NCBI GenBank assembly: GCA_963781595.1
Contig: CAWAGG010000001.1
Location: 372,001-436,000 of the forward strand
Reading direction: 5' to 3'
DNA from: JBEDUK01 sp963781595
Lineage (GTDB): Bacteria > Actinomycetota > UBA4738
Length of the DNA: 64,000 nt
Each line of letters begins with the position of its first letter. The first letter of the stretch is position 1. Shown one piece after another: positions 16,769 through 25,124 of the stretch. Below the pieces are notes generated by a model that searched no databases, was not told where the DNA came from, and saw nothing but the letters and a program-made list of their open reading frames with translations. The position numbers were made by a program, and so were the translations under genes.

Positions 16769-18832
16769 CTACGCCTCCGCCGCCTCCCGAGGCCGGTCCG
16801 GCGATGACGGCGCCGATGGACCCGGGGCCGGCGCCTCGCGCATCCGCCGCCGGAGGTCCCGGATCCACGCCTTGAGGATCGACTCGCGGTTGTAGAACGA
16901 ATGCAGCAGCAGGTCGGTCCACGCCGTCCGCGGCATGTCCGGGTACGCGGGCAGGAACGGCCGGTCGAGCCGGGTGTCACCCACGGCCGGTTCCTCGGCG
17001 GGGTCGGGGACCACCGCTTCGAGCGTCGGTTCCCCGAAGACGGTCTTGCCGATGTAGTCCGTGAGGCGGTAGAAGCTCCGCCACGACGCGGACGGCTCGG
17101 CGCCGTCGTCGAAGAGCCGCCGGCGGAGGTCGTCGTACGCCGCTCGGGAGAAGAAGGCCGGGAACGCCATCTCGTAGAGCTGGCGGAGCGGCGAGCCGTA
17201 CGTGACGAACGCGATCTCGCGGAGCACGTCGTCGGGCAGCTGCACGAGCGCCGCGTATCCGATCACCGTCCCCTGGCTGTGGGTCGACAGGATCACGCGG
17301 CGCCGGTCGTGCCCGACGAGGCGCTGGATCCGCGTCTGCAGCTCGGGCACCGCGCGCTCGGAGTACGGGCGCACGCCGAACGGGTGGTAGCGCCGGGGCC
17401 AGAACGTCAGGACGTCCCAGATGATCCCCACGATCCGGCGCTCGTTCGGCTTGCGGGCATTCCGGATCAGGAACACGAGCAGGAGCCCGGTCCCGCCGAT
17501 CGCGATCAGCTCGCCGAGCCGCACGGTCCACTCAAGCCCGGGGATCCGGCCGAACCGGAACTGGTAGAGGGCCGCCACGAGGAACGCGAGGGACGAGACG
17601 GTCAGCGCGGCCGTCGCGTGCGTGCCGGCCTCCGAGAGGGTCCGGCTCGTCGCGATCCGGCCGTACATCGCGGGGGTCGCGCCCCGCGGTTCGTCCCCGT
17701 CCCGGCCGGCCGGGTTCGCGGGAACGCCGAGGGGGGGCGGCTGCGAGCGGACGTCGCGCAGCGCACGTTCGCGGGCGGCGGCGAACGCGACGCCGAGGAC
17801 GGCCACCGACACGATGAGCGCGATCGTCGCGATCCCGAACGACGACGGCAGCACCGCGACGCGGCCCGCGCTGCCCGCGCCGAGCAGCAGCGGGATCCCA
17901 TAGATGACGATCGTGCCGTACGCGACCCCGCTCGCCGCGGCCGTCGTTGGGCCGAGCCACTTGAACCGCCGCGTTCCCTTCGGCCGCCGCCTCCAGCCCA
18001 GCACGTGGACGACCGTCAGCGCGACCACGGTCCACAGGGCGAACTCGGTCGCGTAGGTCGCGAGGCCGGCGATCCCGAGCGCGTGCAGCCCTTCGCCGGG
18101 CACCGGGTGCGGCGGGTCGTGCGGTGACGCCTTGGCCCACGACCACGCGGTGATGCCGGCGTCGGCCGCGACGGCGACCGCCGTGTGGGCGGTGAGCAGC
18201 CACGTCGCATGACGTGGCCGGTCCCAGAACTTCGGGTCCGCGAGCGAGGCGTCCGCCACGCCGGCGAAGGGACCGTCGGACCCGGCGTCGCGCAGCTCGG
18301 CCGGAGCCTCCGGCATGTACCCCTCGAACTTCCGCTGGCGCCAGCCCGCGATCACCCAGATCAACGCGACGACCACCAGCACGGCCAGGCCGCCCAGCGC
18401 GATCCGCGCCTGCGGGTTCCACGCGAACCCCAGCGGCGTCTGCCCGTGGTAGAGCCGGTTGATCACGAGGTTCGTGATCCACAGGAACGTGCTGGCGGTG
18501 AACGCGAGTCCCGTGAGCAGGACCAGCGCGCGGAAGATCCGCAGCCACGCGACCCGGCCGCCCCGGAGCTCGGTGAAGGGTCCGTGCATCCACCCGGAGA
18601 CGTTGACCAGCGTGAAGGGCAGGAGGAACAGCCAGAACGGCTGCAGGAGGGGCTTCTGGGTCAGGGCGCCCCACAGGTATCCCTGCGCTCGGAGGTCCTC
18701 GCGCCGGGCGACGAACGTCGTTTCGCCGTCGCCGGCGACCTGCACGCAGTCGGCCGGGGTCGCGACGCCAAGCAATCCCTCGGCGGGCGAGCCACCCACC
18801 CCGTGCACGCGCAGTTCGATGACGTCCGGCAT
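16769..18832 (-). CDS. Multi-pass membrane protein with a serine-hydrolase (lipase-like) core
   Basis: This 687-residue protein starts with a soluble strand and a glycine-rich turn (IELRVHGVGGSP), as in the oxyanion-hole strand of an alpha/beta hydrolase. It then has about eight membrane helices spread over residues 70-460, and only after that the nucleophile elbow VILSTHSQGTVIGYAAL (Ser near residue 518). The membrane domain therefore appears inserted into, or placed within, the hydrolase fold. The start at ATG 18832 is set by the long purine-rich run GGGAGGGAGAGGG directly before it. Lipid or peptide hydrolysis in or at the membrane is likely; the substrate is unknown. Confidence 0.75.
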   Translation of the reverse strand: MPDVIELRVHGVGGSPAEGLLGVATPADCVQVAGDGETTFVARREDLRAQGYLWGALTQKPLLQPFWLFLLPFTLVNVSGWMHGPFTELRGGRVAWLRIFRALVLLTGLAFTASTFLWITNLVINRLYHGQTPLGFAWNPQARIALGGLAVLVVVALIWVIAGWRQRKFEGYMPEAPAELRDAGSDGPFAGVADASLADPKFWDRPRHATWLLTAHTAVAVAADAGITAWSWAKASPHDPPHPVPGEGLHALGIAGLATYATEFALWTVVALTVVHVLGWRRRPKGTRRFKWLGPTTAAASGVAYGTIVIYGIPLLLGAGSAGRVAVLPSSFGIATIALIVSVAVLGVAFAAARERALRDVRSQPPPLGVPANPAGRDGDEPRGATPAMYGRIATSRTLSEAGTHATAALTVSSLAFLVAALYQFRFGRIPGLEWTVRLGELIAIGGTGLLLVFLIRNARKPNERRIVGIIWDVLTFWPRRYHPFGVRPYSERAVPELQTRIQRLVGHDRRRVILSTHSQGTVIGYAALVQLPDDVLREIAFVTYGSPLRQLYEMAFPAFFSRAAYDDLRRRLFDDGAEPSASWRSFYRLTDYIGKTVFGEPTLEAVVPDPAEEPAVGDTRLDRPFLPAYPDMPRTAWTDLLLHSFYNRESILKAWIRDLRRRMREAPAPGPSAPSSPDRPREAAEA

Positions 18833-18984
18833 CCCTCTCCCTCCCGCGTCTTCGTCCACCTATCCCATGGGCGTCGGGTCGCGTCAAGGACCGTGGGCCG
18901 GAGCGCGGGTGGCGCTTCGGCTAGGCTCTGCGCGCCGATGGACACGGGGACGCAGCAACCGATCGCGCGCCGCGGGGCCGGACC

Positions 18985-20400
18985 ATGACACCGGAGGCGG
19001 GGGTGGAGGCGGCCACGTTCGCGCGGCGCGCGGACCGTCAGCTGCTGAAGACGAACCTACCGCTCATCATCGGACGCGCCACCGACACGCGGGAGGGACG
19101 GCGTCGGGCGGCGTTCGAACCCCTCGATGGCGAGGGTCTCCGCGACGCTGCCGAGGCGGTTCGTGCCCACACGATCGTCAACCTGCCTGACTACCTCGAA
19201 CGGTTCTCCGACGCCGCGGCCGCGAAAGGGACGCAGGTGTTCTTCGCCGCGGACGCCGCCGACGCCGTCGGGTACGTGCGCGACGTCATCCAGCGTCACG
19301 GCGCCCGGTTCGTGGCGAAGGGCAAGTCGATGGCGTCCGAGGAGATCGGGCTCGCGCACGCGCTGGAGGAGGACGGCGTGCGGGTGGTCGAAACGGACCT
19401 CGGTGAGTACATCGTGCAGCTCGCGGGGGAGCCGCCGTCCCATATCACGGCGCCGGCTGTCCACATGAACCGCACGGAGATCGCTGAGCTCTTCACCGAG
19501 GCGCACGGGCTCGCGGAGCCGCTCGCCGACGACCCGGCCGGCCTGACGGCGTTCGCCCGCGAGCGCCTCCGCGACGTCTTCCTCGGCGCCGACGTCGGGA
19601 TCTGCGGGGTGAACTTCGCGGTGGCGGAGACGGGTTCATTCGCGCTGGTGACGAACGAGGGCAACGGGCGGCTCGTGACGTCGATGCCGCGCGTCGTGAT
19701 CGCGATCATGGGGATGGAACGGATCGTGCCGTCGTTCCGCGAGCTCGCGCTGCTGCTCCCGATGCTGGTGGCGAGCGCGAGCGGTCGCGCGGTCACGACG
19801 TACTTCTCGTTCGTCAACGGGCCACGCCTGCCGGACGAGCCGGACGGCCCCGAGGAGCTCCACGTCGTCGTGCTGGACAACGGCCGGAGCGACCTGCTGT
19901 CGTCGTCGTATCGGTCGATCCTGCACTGCATCCGGTGCGGGGCGTGCCAGAACGTCTGTCCGGTCTACCGCGTGGTCGGAGGCCACGGGTACGGCAGCGT
20001 CTACGGCGGCCCGATCGGGGCCGTGCTCACCCCCCTGCTGGTCGGCTTCGACCGGGCGGGAGACCTCCCTCACGCGTCGTCGCTGTGCGGTGCGTGCACC
20101 GACGTCTGTCCGGTCCGGATCCCGTTGCACGAGCACCTGCTGGAGCTCCGGAAGGACGTTGCGGCCTCGAAGGCCCCGGTGCACGAACGCGCCACGTTCC
20201 GGGCCTGGTCCGGGGCCTGGCGCAGGGCCGGGACCTACCGGTGGCTCGCGAGGCTCTCGCGCCTCGCGCAGACCCCGTTCGTGCACGGGCGGCGGATCCG
20301 ACGTGCCCCGTGGCCCGCATCGCGCTGGACCCGGGGTCGCGACCTCCCGGCCGTCGCCCGCAGGACGTTCCGTGAACGCTGGAGGGAGCGCGACCGCTGA
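18985..20400 (+). CDS. lutB: LutB-type iron-sulfur protein of lactate utilisation
   Basis: This 471-residue protein has an N-terminal LUD domain (about 60-290, with SMASEEIGLAHALEEDGV and GVNFAVAETGS) and then two 4Fe-4S binding sites, CIRCGACQNVCP (Cys315, 318, 321, 325) and CGACTDVCP (Cys368, 371, 375). This is the LutB layout. With LutA and LutC it oxidises L-lactate to pyruvate. LutC starts within its stop codon (TGATG at 20398-20402), so translation is coupled. The matching lutA is at 8718-9497, separated by the ligB and TelA regions. Confidence 0.92.
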   Translation: MTPEAGVEAATFARRADRQLLKTNLPLIIGRATDTREGRRRAAFEPLDGEGLRDAAEAVRAHTIVNLPDYLERFSDAAAAKGTQVFFAADAADAVGYVRDVIQRHGARFVAKGKSMASEEIGLAHALEEDGVRVVETDLGEYIVQLAGEPPSHITAPAVHMNRTEIAELFTEAHGLAEPLADDPAGLTAFARERLRDVFLGADVGICGVNFAVAETGSFALVTNEGNGRLVTSMPRVVIAIMGMERIVPSFRELALLLPMLVASASGRAVTTYFSFVNGPRLPDEPDGPEELHVVVLDNGRSDLLSSSYRSILHCIRCGACQNVCPVYRVVGGHGYGSVYGGPIGAVLTPLLVGFDRAGDLPHASSLCGACTDVCPVRIPLHEHLLELRKDVAASKAPVHERATFRAWSGAWRRAGTYRWLARLSRLAQTPFVHGRRIRRAPWPASRWTRGRDLPAVARRTFRERWRERDR

Positions 20401-21065
20401 TGGACCGGACCGCGTTCCTCGCCCGGCTCCGCGACCGTCTCGACGGGGTCGACGCGACCGCGCCGGTGCCTCCGGACACGTTCCCCGCGACCCCTGCGTC
20501 GGGCTCGGACGCTTCGGCCGAGCACTTCTTGACCGCTCTGCGGGCGGTCGCGGGCGAGGGCGAGATCGTCGAACGCTCGTCGCTGACCCAGGCGATCGAG
20601 CGGGTCGCGGCGAGCGCTGCCTCGCTGCCCGAGCACCGGCGCTCCGCCGTCGTCGCCGCCGACGTCGCGGCGTTCGCCTCCGAGATCGACGCGGCCTGCG
20701 CGGCCGCGGGGCTCCAGGTCGTTCGACCCTCGACGGGGCCGCAGTGGCGCGAGCGGGGCGCCGTCGCCGGGCTGGGGATCACGTCGGCGCGCCTCGGCGT
20801 GGCCTCCACGGGGTCTGTCCTGATCGCCCCCGGCGCCGGCTCGCCGAGGGCCGCAAGCATCCTTGCGGAGCACCACCTCGTGATCTTGGCCGCCGACCGG
20901 CTGGTGCCCGGCCTCGAGGAGGCGATGGACGCGGCCGCGTCGCTGGCGTCGACGTGTTCGAACCCGTTCCTCGTGACCGGACCCTCCCGCACCTCGGACA
21001 TCGAGATGGAGATGGTCCTGGGCGCCCACGGCCCCCGGTCGGTCCACGTCCTGCTGGTCCGGTAG
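20400..21065 (+). CDS. lutC: LutC-type LUD-domain protein of lactate utilisation
   Basis: This 221-residue protein is a single LUD domain. The family signature GITSARLGVASTGSVLIAPG lies at about residues 125-145, followed by HHLVILAADRLVPGLEEA and the end motif GPSRTSDIEMEMVLGAHGP, as in LutC/YkgG. It has no cysteine cluster and completes the LutABC complex. It starts at the stop codon of lutB. The dehalogenase-like gene follows 11 bases downstream and is probably in the same transcript. Confidence 0.9.
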   Translation: MDRTAFLARLRDRLDGVDATAPVPPDTFPATPASGSDASAEHFLTALRAVAGEGEIVERSSLTQAIERVAASAASLPEHRRSAVVAADVAAFASEIDAACAAAGLQVVRPSTGPQWRERGAVAGLGITSARLGVASTGSVLIAPGAGSPRAASILAEHHLVILAADRLVPGLEEAMDAAASLASTCSNPFLVTGPSRTSDIEMEMVLGAHGPRSVHVLLVR

Positions 21066-21076
21066 GCTCCCGCGAG

Positions 21077-21964
21077 ATGGACGTCCATCGAACGCCCGAC
21101 GAGCGGTTCGCCCGTCTGCCCGGGTATCCGTTCGCGCCGCACCACGTCGAGATCGACGGCCTGCGGATGCATCACGTCGACGAGGGCCTCGGCCGGCCCG
21201 TGCTGCTGCTACACGGCGAACCGACGTGGTCCTACCTCTACCGGTCGATGATCCCGGTGCTCGCCGACGGCGGGCTCCGCGCCGTCGCGCCGGACCTGTT
21301 CGGGTTCGGCCGCTCGGACAAGCCGACGGACATGGCCTGGTACACGTACGACCGCCACGTCGAGGCGCTCGCAGCGTTCGCCGAACGGCTCGACCTGACC
21401 GAGATCACGCTCGTCGTGCACGACTGGGGCGGCCCGATCGGGTTGCGGTTCGCCGTCGAGCACGTCGACCGTGTCGCGCGTCTCGTCGTGCTGAACACCG
21501 GCCTGTTCTCCCCCAGCGAACGCTGGCCGACGCCCGGGTTCCTGCGCTGGCGGGAGTTCGCCGAGCGCGTCGGCCTCGACCTCCCCGTCGGCCTCATCGT
21601 TCGGAACGCGTGCGTGACCCCGCCCACGGACGAGGTCCTCGCGGCCTACGACGCGCCGTTCGACACTCGCGGATCGAAGGCCGGCGCCGCGGCGTTCCCG
21701 CTCCTCGTGCCGTTGACGGCCGACGATCCCGGCGCCGCGGAGATGCTCGCCGTGCGCGAGGCCCTCGGCGCATGGAACAAGCCCGCGCTCGTGTGCTTCA
21801 GCGACTCCGACCCCGTCTTCCCGCCCGGCGCCGGCGCCGCGATGGCGAAGCTGATCCCGACCGTGCGCGAGCCGGACGTGATCGAAGGCGCCGGGCATTT
21901 CCTCCAGGAGGACCGGGGTGAACAGCTCGCCGAGCGCATCCTGAGCTTCGTTCGGCGAACCTGA
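21077..21964 (+). CDS. Alpha/beta hydrolase, haloalkane dehalogenase type
   Basis: This 295-residue cytoplasmic enzyme shows haloalkane dehalogenase family features: HGEPTWSYLYR near residue 46 (oxyanion and halide region), an aspartate nucleophile in VVHDWGG (Asp116, followed by the halide-binding Trp117) and a catalytic histidine in GAGHFLQED (His274). Length and motifs fit HLD-I, which cleaves carbon-halogen bonds by an Asp ester intermediate. Sequence alone cannot exclude an epoxide hydrolase or fluoroacetate dehalogenase-like role. It follows lutC by 11 bases. The opposite-strand HAD frame runs through most of it, but codon pattern and motifs show that this strand is coding here. Confidence 0.88.
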   Translation: MDVHRTPDERFARLPGYPFAPHHVEIDGLRMHHVDEGLGRPVLLLHGEPTWSYLYRSMIPVLADGGLRAVAPDLFGFGRSDKPTDMAWYTYDRHVEALAAFAERLDLTEITLVVHDWGGPIGLRFAVEHVDRVARLVVLNTGLFSPSERWPTPGFLRWREFAERVGLDLPVGLIVRNACVTPPTDEVLAAYDAPFDTRGSKAGAAAFPLLVPLTADDPGAAEMLAVREALGAWNKPALVCFSDSDPVFPPGAGAAMAKLIPTVREPDVIEGAGHFLQEDRGEQLAERILSFVRRT

Positions 21965-22633
21965 AACGCCGGCCCGCCGGCGTCGCCGATTCGTACCGAC
22001 CAGGTCGGCCAGCTCGGCGGGTGTTCGGACGGTCAGGTCCGCCGGCTCGTGCCGGTCGAATTCGTGGCCCCAGGACGCCGCCACCGCCAGGGTGCCGCTG
22101 CGCCGTGCCGCCTCGAGGTCGCGTGGCGCATCGCCCACGTACGCGGACTCGGCGGGGTCGACGCCCAGGCGCGAGCACGCCTCCAGGATCCCGTCCGGGT
22201 TCGGCTTCGGCCTCGGAACCTCGTCCGCACCCACGATCGCACGGAAGCGGGTCGCCAGGCCGGCGGCCTCCAACAGGATCAGGCAGGCGACGCGGTCGGC
22301 CCCGGTGAACAGCGCCAACGGCACGCCCCGGGCGCCGAGCTCGGCGAGCGCGACGGCCACGCCCTCGTACGCTCGGACGGCGGACGCACCGCGCCGGAGG
22401 GCCTCGTGGTACGCGGCGAGGTCGGCGTCGCGGGCTTCGCGTCCGAGCAGGTGACCGAGCAGCGCCCTGGGCGGTCCGACCCCATACGCGGCGATCACCG
22501 CGTCGCGCGTCACCGGCGCCCCGGTGGTCGCGGCCACGACGGCGGCGTACGCGTCCGGGACGAGGTCGGAGGAGTCCAGCAGCGTGCCGTCCATGTCGAA
22601 GACGATGGCGGCGACGCGGCGGACCGCCTGCAC
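21209..22633 (-). CDS. HAD-superfamily phosphatase (PGMB/Gph-like) with no stop codon at its natural end
   Basis: The HAD part occupies about residues 1-215 (22633 down to about 21985): FDMDGTLLDSS gives Asp13 and Asp15, LALFTGADR motif II, RPKPNPDG the lysine, and YVGDAPRDLEAA the acidic motif IV. This is a phosphoglycolate phosphatase-like enzyme. The GTG start is eight bases after the moaA stop, so the two form an operon. After about 21985, where relatives end, no stop follows in this frame until 21209. The rest (RRRRRAGVSGSPNEAQ and onward) is antisense to the dehalogenase gene and looks non-coding. A lost stop codon or an uncorrected error is likely. Confidence 0.6.
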   Translation of the reverse strand: MQAVRRVAAIVFDMDGTLLDSSDLVPDAYAAVVAATTGAPVTRDAVIAAYGVGPPRALLGHLLGREARDADLAAYHEALRRGASAVRAYEGVAVALAELGARGVPLALFTGADRVACLILLEAAGLATRFRAIVGADEVPRPKPNPDGILEACSRLGVDPAESAYVGDAPRDLEAARRSGTLAVAASWGHEFDRHEPADLTVRTPAELADLVGTNRRRRRAGVSGSPNEAQDALGELFTPVLLEEMPGAFDHVRLAHGRDQLRHRGAGAGREDGVGVAEAHERGLVPCAEGLAHGEHLRGAGIVGRQRHEERERRGAGLRSASVERRVVGREDLVRGRGHARVPNDEADGEVEADALGELPPAQEPGRRPAFAGGEQAGVQHDETRDTVDVLDGEPQPDRAAPVVHDERDLGQVEPFGERCERLDVAVVRVPGHVRRLVRAAEPEQVRRDGAEPAVGEHRDHRPVEVGPRRFAV

Positions 22634-22641
22634 CCCGGGGC

Positions 22642-23673
22642 TCAGCCGCCGATCATCGACATCGACCACGCGGGGCGTTCGAAGTCGGCGTGGTTGATCT
22701 TGTGGCCCGCCCACTTGCCCCACACGGCCGATCTGATCGTCGCCGCGATCTCGTCGTCCGGCACGCCGTCGCGCAGCGGCGACCGCAGGTCGGTCTCCCC
22801 GAGCGCGAAGAGGCACACGCGGAAGTGCCCGTCCGCGGTCAGCCGGAGGCGGTTGCACGTGTCGCAGAACGGCTCGGTGACCGATGAGATCACGCCGACG
22901 CCGCCCGGCGCGCCGTCGGTGAACCGGTAGGACGTGGCGGGTTCGGCGCCGTGTCGGACCGCCGTCAGCGGGAAGACCGCGTCGACCCGCGCCAGGAGCT
23001 CGGCCGAGGGGAGCACCTTCTCGCGCTCCCACGACTGTTCGGCGTCGAGCGGCATGTACTCGATGAACCGCACCTCGTAGCCGGTCTCGCGCGAGTAGCG
23101 GGCGAGGTCGACCACCTCGTCGTCGTTCGTTCCGGCGATCACCACGCAGTTCAGCTTCAGCGGCGTCAAGCCGGCGGCGTCTGCGGCCGCGATCCCTGCG
23201 AACACCTTGTCGAGGGCATCGCGCCGGGTCATCTCCGCGAACCGGTGGCGCATCAGCGAGTCGCAGGAGACGGTCACGCGGTCGAGCCCGGCCTCCTTCA
23301 GCGGTACCGCGAGCTTGTCCAGCAGGATGCCGTTCGTCGTCATCGAGATCTCGAGCGCGTCACCGCCGGCCTCGCGCAGCATCCGGACCAGGCGGACGAA
23401 GTCGTGCCGGACGGTCGGCTCGCCGCCGGTCAGCTTCACGCCGGTGACGCCGAGGCCCATGAAGATCCGCAGCAGGTGCGCGATCTCCTCGAACGTCAGG
23501 ATCTCGGCCTTCGGCAGCCACGGCAGTCCCTCGGCCGGCATGCAGTACGTGCATCGGAAGTTGCAGCGATCGGTCACGGAGATCCGGAGGTCGTTCGCGA
23601 CGCGGCCGAACGTGTCCACGAGTGGGCCGTCGGCCGGCATCGGGGTGCCGGTCAGCGGCTCGCCGTGCAGCAT
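22642..23673 (-). CDS. moaA: GTP 3',8-cyclase MoaA, molybdenum cofactor synthesis
   Basis: This protein of about 344 residues is a radical-SAM enzyme with both iron-sulfur sites: SVTDRCNFRCTYCMP (Cys37, Cys41, Cys44) and the C-terminal EPFCDTCNRLRLTADGHFR plus a further Cys 14 residues on. It ends with the Gly-Gly tail (MIGG) needed for function in the family. It converts GTP to the first intermediate of molybdopterin. ATG 23673 is preferred because GGGCGGG precedes it; ATG 23640 or GTG 23775 are possible. It is divergent from the MogA-XdhC fusion gene and followed by the HAD phosphatase. Confidence 0.92.
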   Translation of the reverse strand: MLHGEPLTGTPMPADGPLVDTFGRVANDLRISVTDRCNFRCTYCMPAEGLPWLPKAEILTFEEIAHLLRIFMGLGVTGVKLTGGEPTVRHDFVRLVRMLREAGGDALEISMTTNGILLDKLAVPLKEAGLDRVTVSCDSLMRHRFAEMTRRDALDKVFAGIAAADAAGLTPLKLNCVVIAGTNDDEVVDLARYSRETGYEVRFIEYMPLDAEQSWEREKVLPSAELLARVDAVFPLTAVRHGAEPATSYRFTDGAPGGVGVISSVTEPFCDTCNRLRLTADGHFRVCLFALGETDLRSPLRDGVPDDEIAATIRSAVWGKWAGHKINHADFERPAWSMSMIGG

Positions 23674-23784
23674 CCCGCCCGACGCGCTGGACGGCGCGGT
23701 CGGGGGCCGCGGCTGCAGCGGGATGTCTCGAAGCGACAACGGACGGGGCTCCTTCGATCGACGGGCGTTCCACACAGCTTATGC

Positions 23785-23798
23785 GGAACCGCGGTTCC
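23785..23798. promoter_or_regulatory. Perfect 14-bp palindrome between moaA and the mogA-xdhC fusion gene
   Basis: GGAACCGCGGTTCC is a perfect palindrome in the short divergent region between the two molybdenum-cofactor genes, about 25 bases before the mogA-xdhC start. Its position suits a dimeric regulator controlling one or both directions. No regulator gene is adjacent. A chance GC-rich palindrome is possible. Confidence 0.4.
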
Positions 23799-23822
23799 GG
23801 GGGAACGGGCTAGCATCGAGCG

Positions 23823-25115
23823 ATGCATGCGCGCCGAACCGCCGCGGTCGCCACGGTGAGCGACGGCGTCGCCGCGGGCGTGCGCGACGACGGCTCGGGC
23901 CGCGCGCTGGTCGAGACGCTGACCGACGCAGGGTTCGAGGTCGTTCGGCATGACGTCGTGCCGGACGAACCGGACCGGATCTCCGAGGTGCTCCACGAGC
24001 TGAGCGCCATCGCCGCCCTGGTCGTGACGACCGGTGGGACGGGGCTCGGGCCGCGTGACGTCACGCCGGAGGCGACGCGCACGGTGATCGACCGCGAGGC
24101 ACCCGGGCTCGCGGAGGCGATGCGCGCGGCCGGGCGGGTGTCCACGCCGTTCGCGGCGCTGTCGCGGGAGGTGGTCGGCTCGAAGGGTTCGACGCTGATC
24201 GTGAACCTGCCCGGGAGCAGGAAGGGAGCGACGGAGAGTCTGGCGGCGATCATGCCCGTGCTCCCCCACGCGCTGGACCTGCTCGGGGGCGAGACGGCGC
24301 ATGGCGACGCGGTCGCCACGGCACCGGCGGCGGCTGCATCCCCGGCGGCCGGGCCCGCGCCCGGAGCCGGGACCGCCACCGATCCCGAGGCGCTGCTGGT
24401 CGCGCGCAGGGCCGCCGGCGAACCCGCCGTGCTCGTGACGGCCGTCCGCGCCCAGTGCGCGCCGCCGTGCAAGGTCGGTCAGAAGATCCTCGTCGGACCC
24501 GACGGGCCCATCGCGGGAACCCTCGGGTGCGCCGAGTTCGACGCGGCGGCGATCGAGGGTGCGCGGGCGGCGCTCGAGACCGGTGAGCCGACGACGCGGA
24601 CGTTCGACCACGAGCTGGGTTCGATCGAGGTCTACCTCGAACCCACCCTCTCCCGGCCGGCCCTCGTGGTGTTCGCCGCGACGCCCGTCGCCGCCGCGCT
24701 GGTCCGATGGGGTCGTGAGCTGGGCTTCGACCCGGTCGTCGTCGAGCCGCGGGTCGAACGCAGGGGGGTGCTGCCGTCCGGCACCCGCGTCGCGGACGGC
24801 CTGGACCGCGTCCCGCTGACCGGCGAGCTATACGCGGTCCACACCGACCACGATGCGCCGGGCCTGACCGATGCGATCGGGGCCCTGCTCCGATCCGACG
24901 CTCGCTTCATCGGCGTGATGGGGAGCGCGCGGCACGTCGGGCCGCACATCCGGGGACTGAAGGACATGGGGTTCGACGACGACGACCTGGCGAGGGTCCG
25001 CTCGCCCGTGGGACTGAACATCGGCGCTCGGACGGCGGAGGAGATCGCCCTCTCGATCCTGGCCGGGGTCCTGGCGGCGCGCCGGGGCCGCGAGGGCGGC
25101 TGGCTCGACCGGTAG
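23823..25115 (+). CDS. Fusion of MogA/MoaB molybdopterin adenylyltransferase and XdhC-like protein
   Basis: This 430-residue protein joins two molybdenum-cofactor proteins. Residues 1-160 are a MogA/MoaB domain with TTGGTGLGPRDVTPEAT from residue 69 and GSKGSTLIVNLPGS near 120; it adenylates molybdopterin. Residues about 161-185 are an Ala/Pro linker. Residues about 186-425 are XdhC-like: PPCKVGQKILVGPDGP, then a Rossmann part with FIGVMGSARHVGPH and SPVGLNIGARTAEEIALSIL. XdhC proteins bind Moco, protect it from oxidation and insert it into xanthine-dehydrogenase-type enzymes. The fusion would couple late cofactor synthesis to enzyme maturation. No molybdoenzyme is encoded in the window. It diverges from moaA. 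Confidence 0.9.
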   Translation: MHARRTAAVATVSDGVAAGVRDDGSGRALVETLTDAGFEVVRHDVVPDEPDRISEVLHELSAIAALVVTTGGTGLGPRDVTPEATRTVIDREAPGLAEAMRAAGRVSTPFAALSREVVGSKGSTLIVNLPGSRKGATESLAAIMPVLPHALDLLGGETAHGDAVATAPAAAASPAAGPAPGAGTATDPEALLVARRAAGEPAVLVTAVRAQCAPPCKVGQKILVGPDGPIAGTLGCAEFDAAAIEGARAALETGEPTTRTFDHELGSIEVYLEPTLSRPALVVFAATPVAAALVRWGRELGFDPVVVEPRVERRGVLPSGTRVADGLDRVPLTGELYAVHTDHDAPGLTDAIGALLRSDARFIGVMGSARHVGPHIRGLKDMGFDDDDLARVRSPVGLNIGARTAEEIALSILAGVLAARRGREGGWLDR

Positions 25116-25124
25116 ACTTCGACC

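Noticed and set aside
16901..18127. A 408-residue plus-strand open frame opposite the membrane hydrolase
   Set aside because: Composition is dominated by Arg, Glu and Val and no hydrophobic segment or motif is seen; the minus-strand gene has membrane helices and a hydrolase motif.
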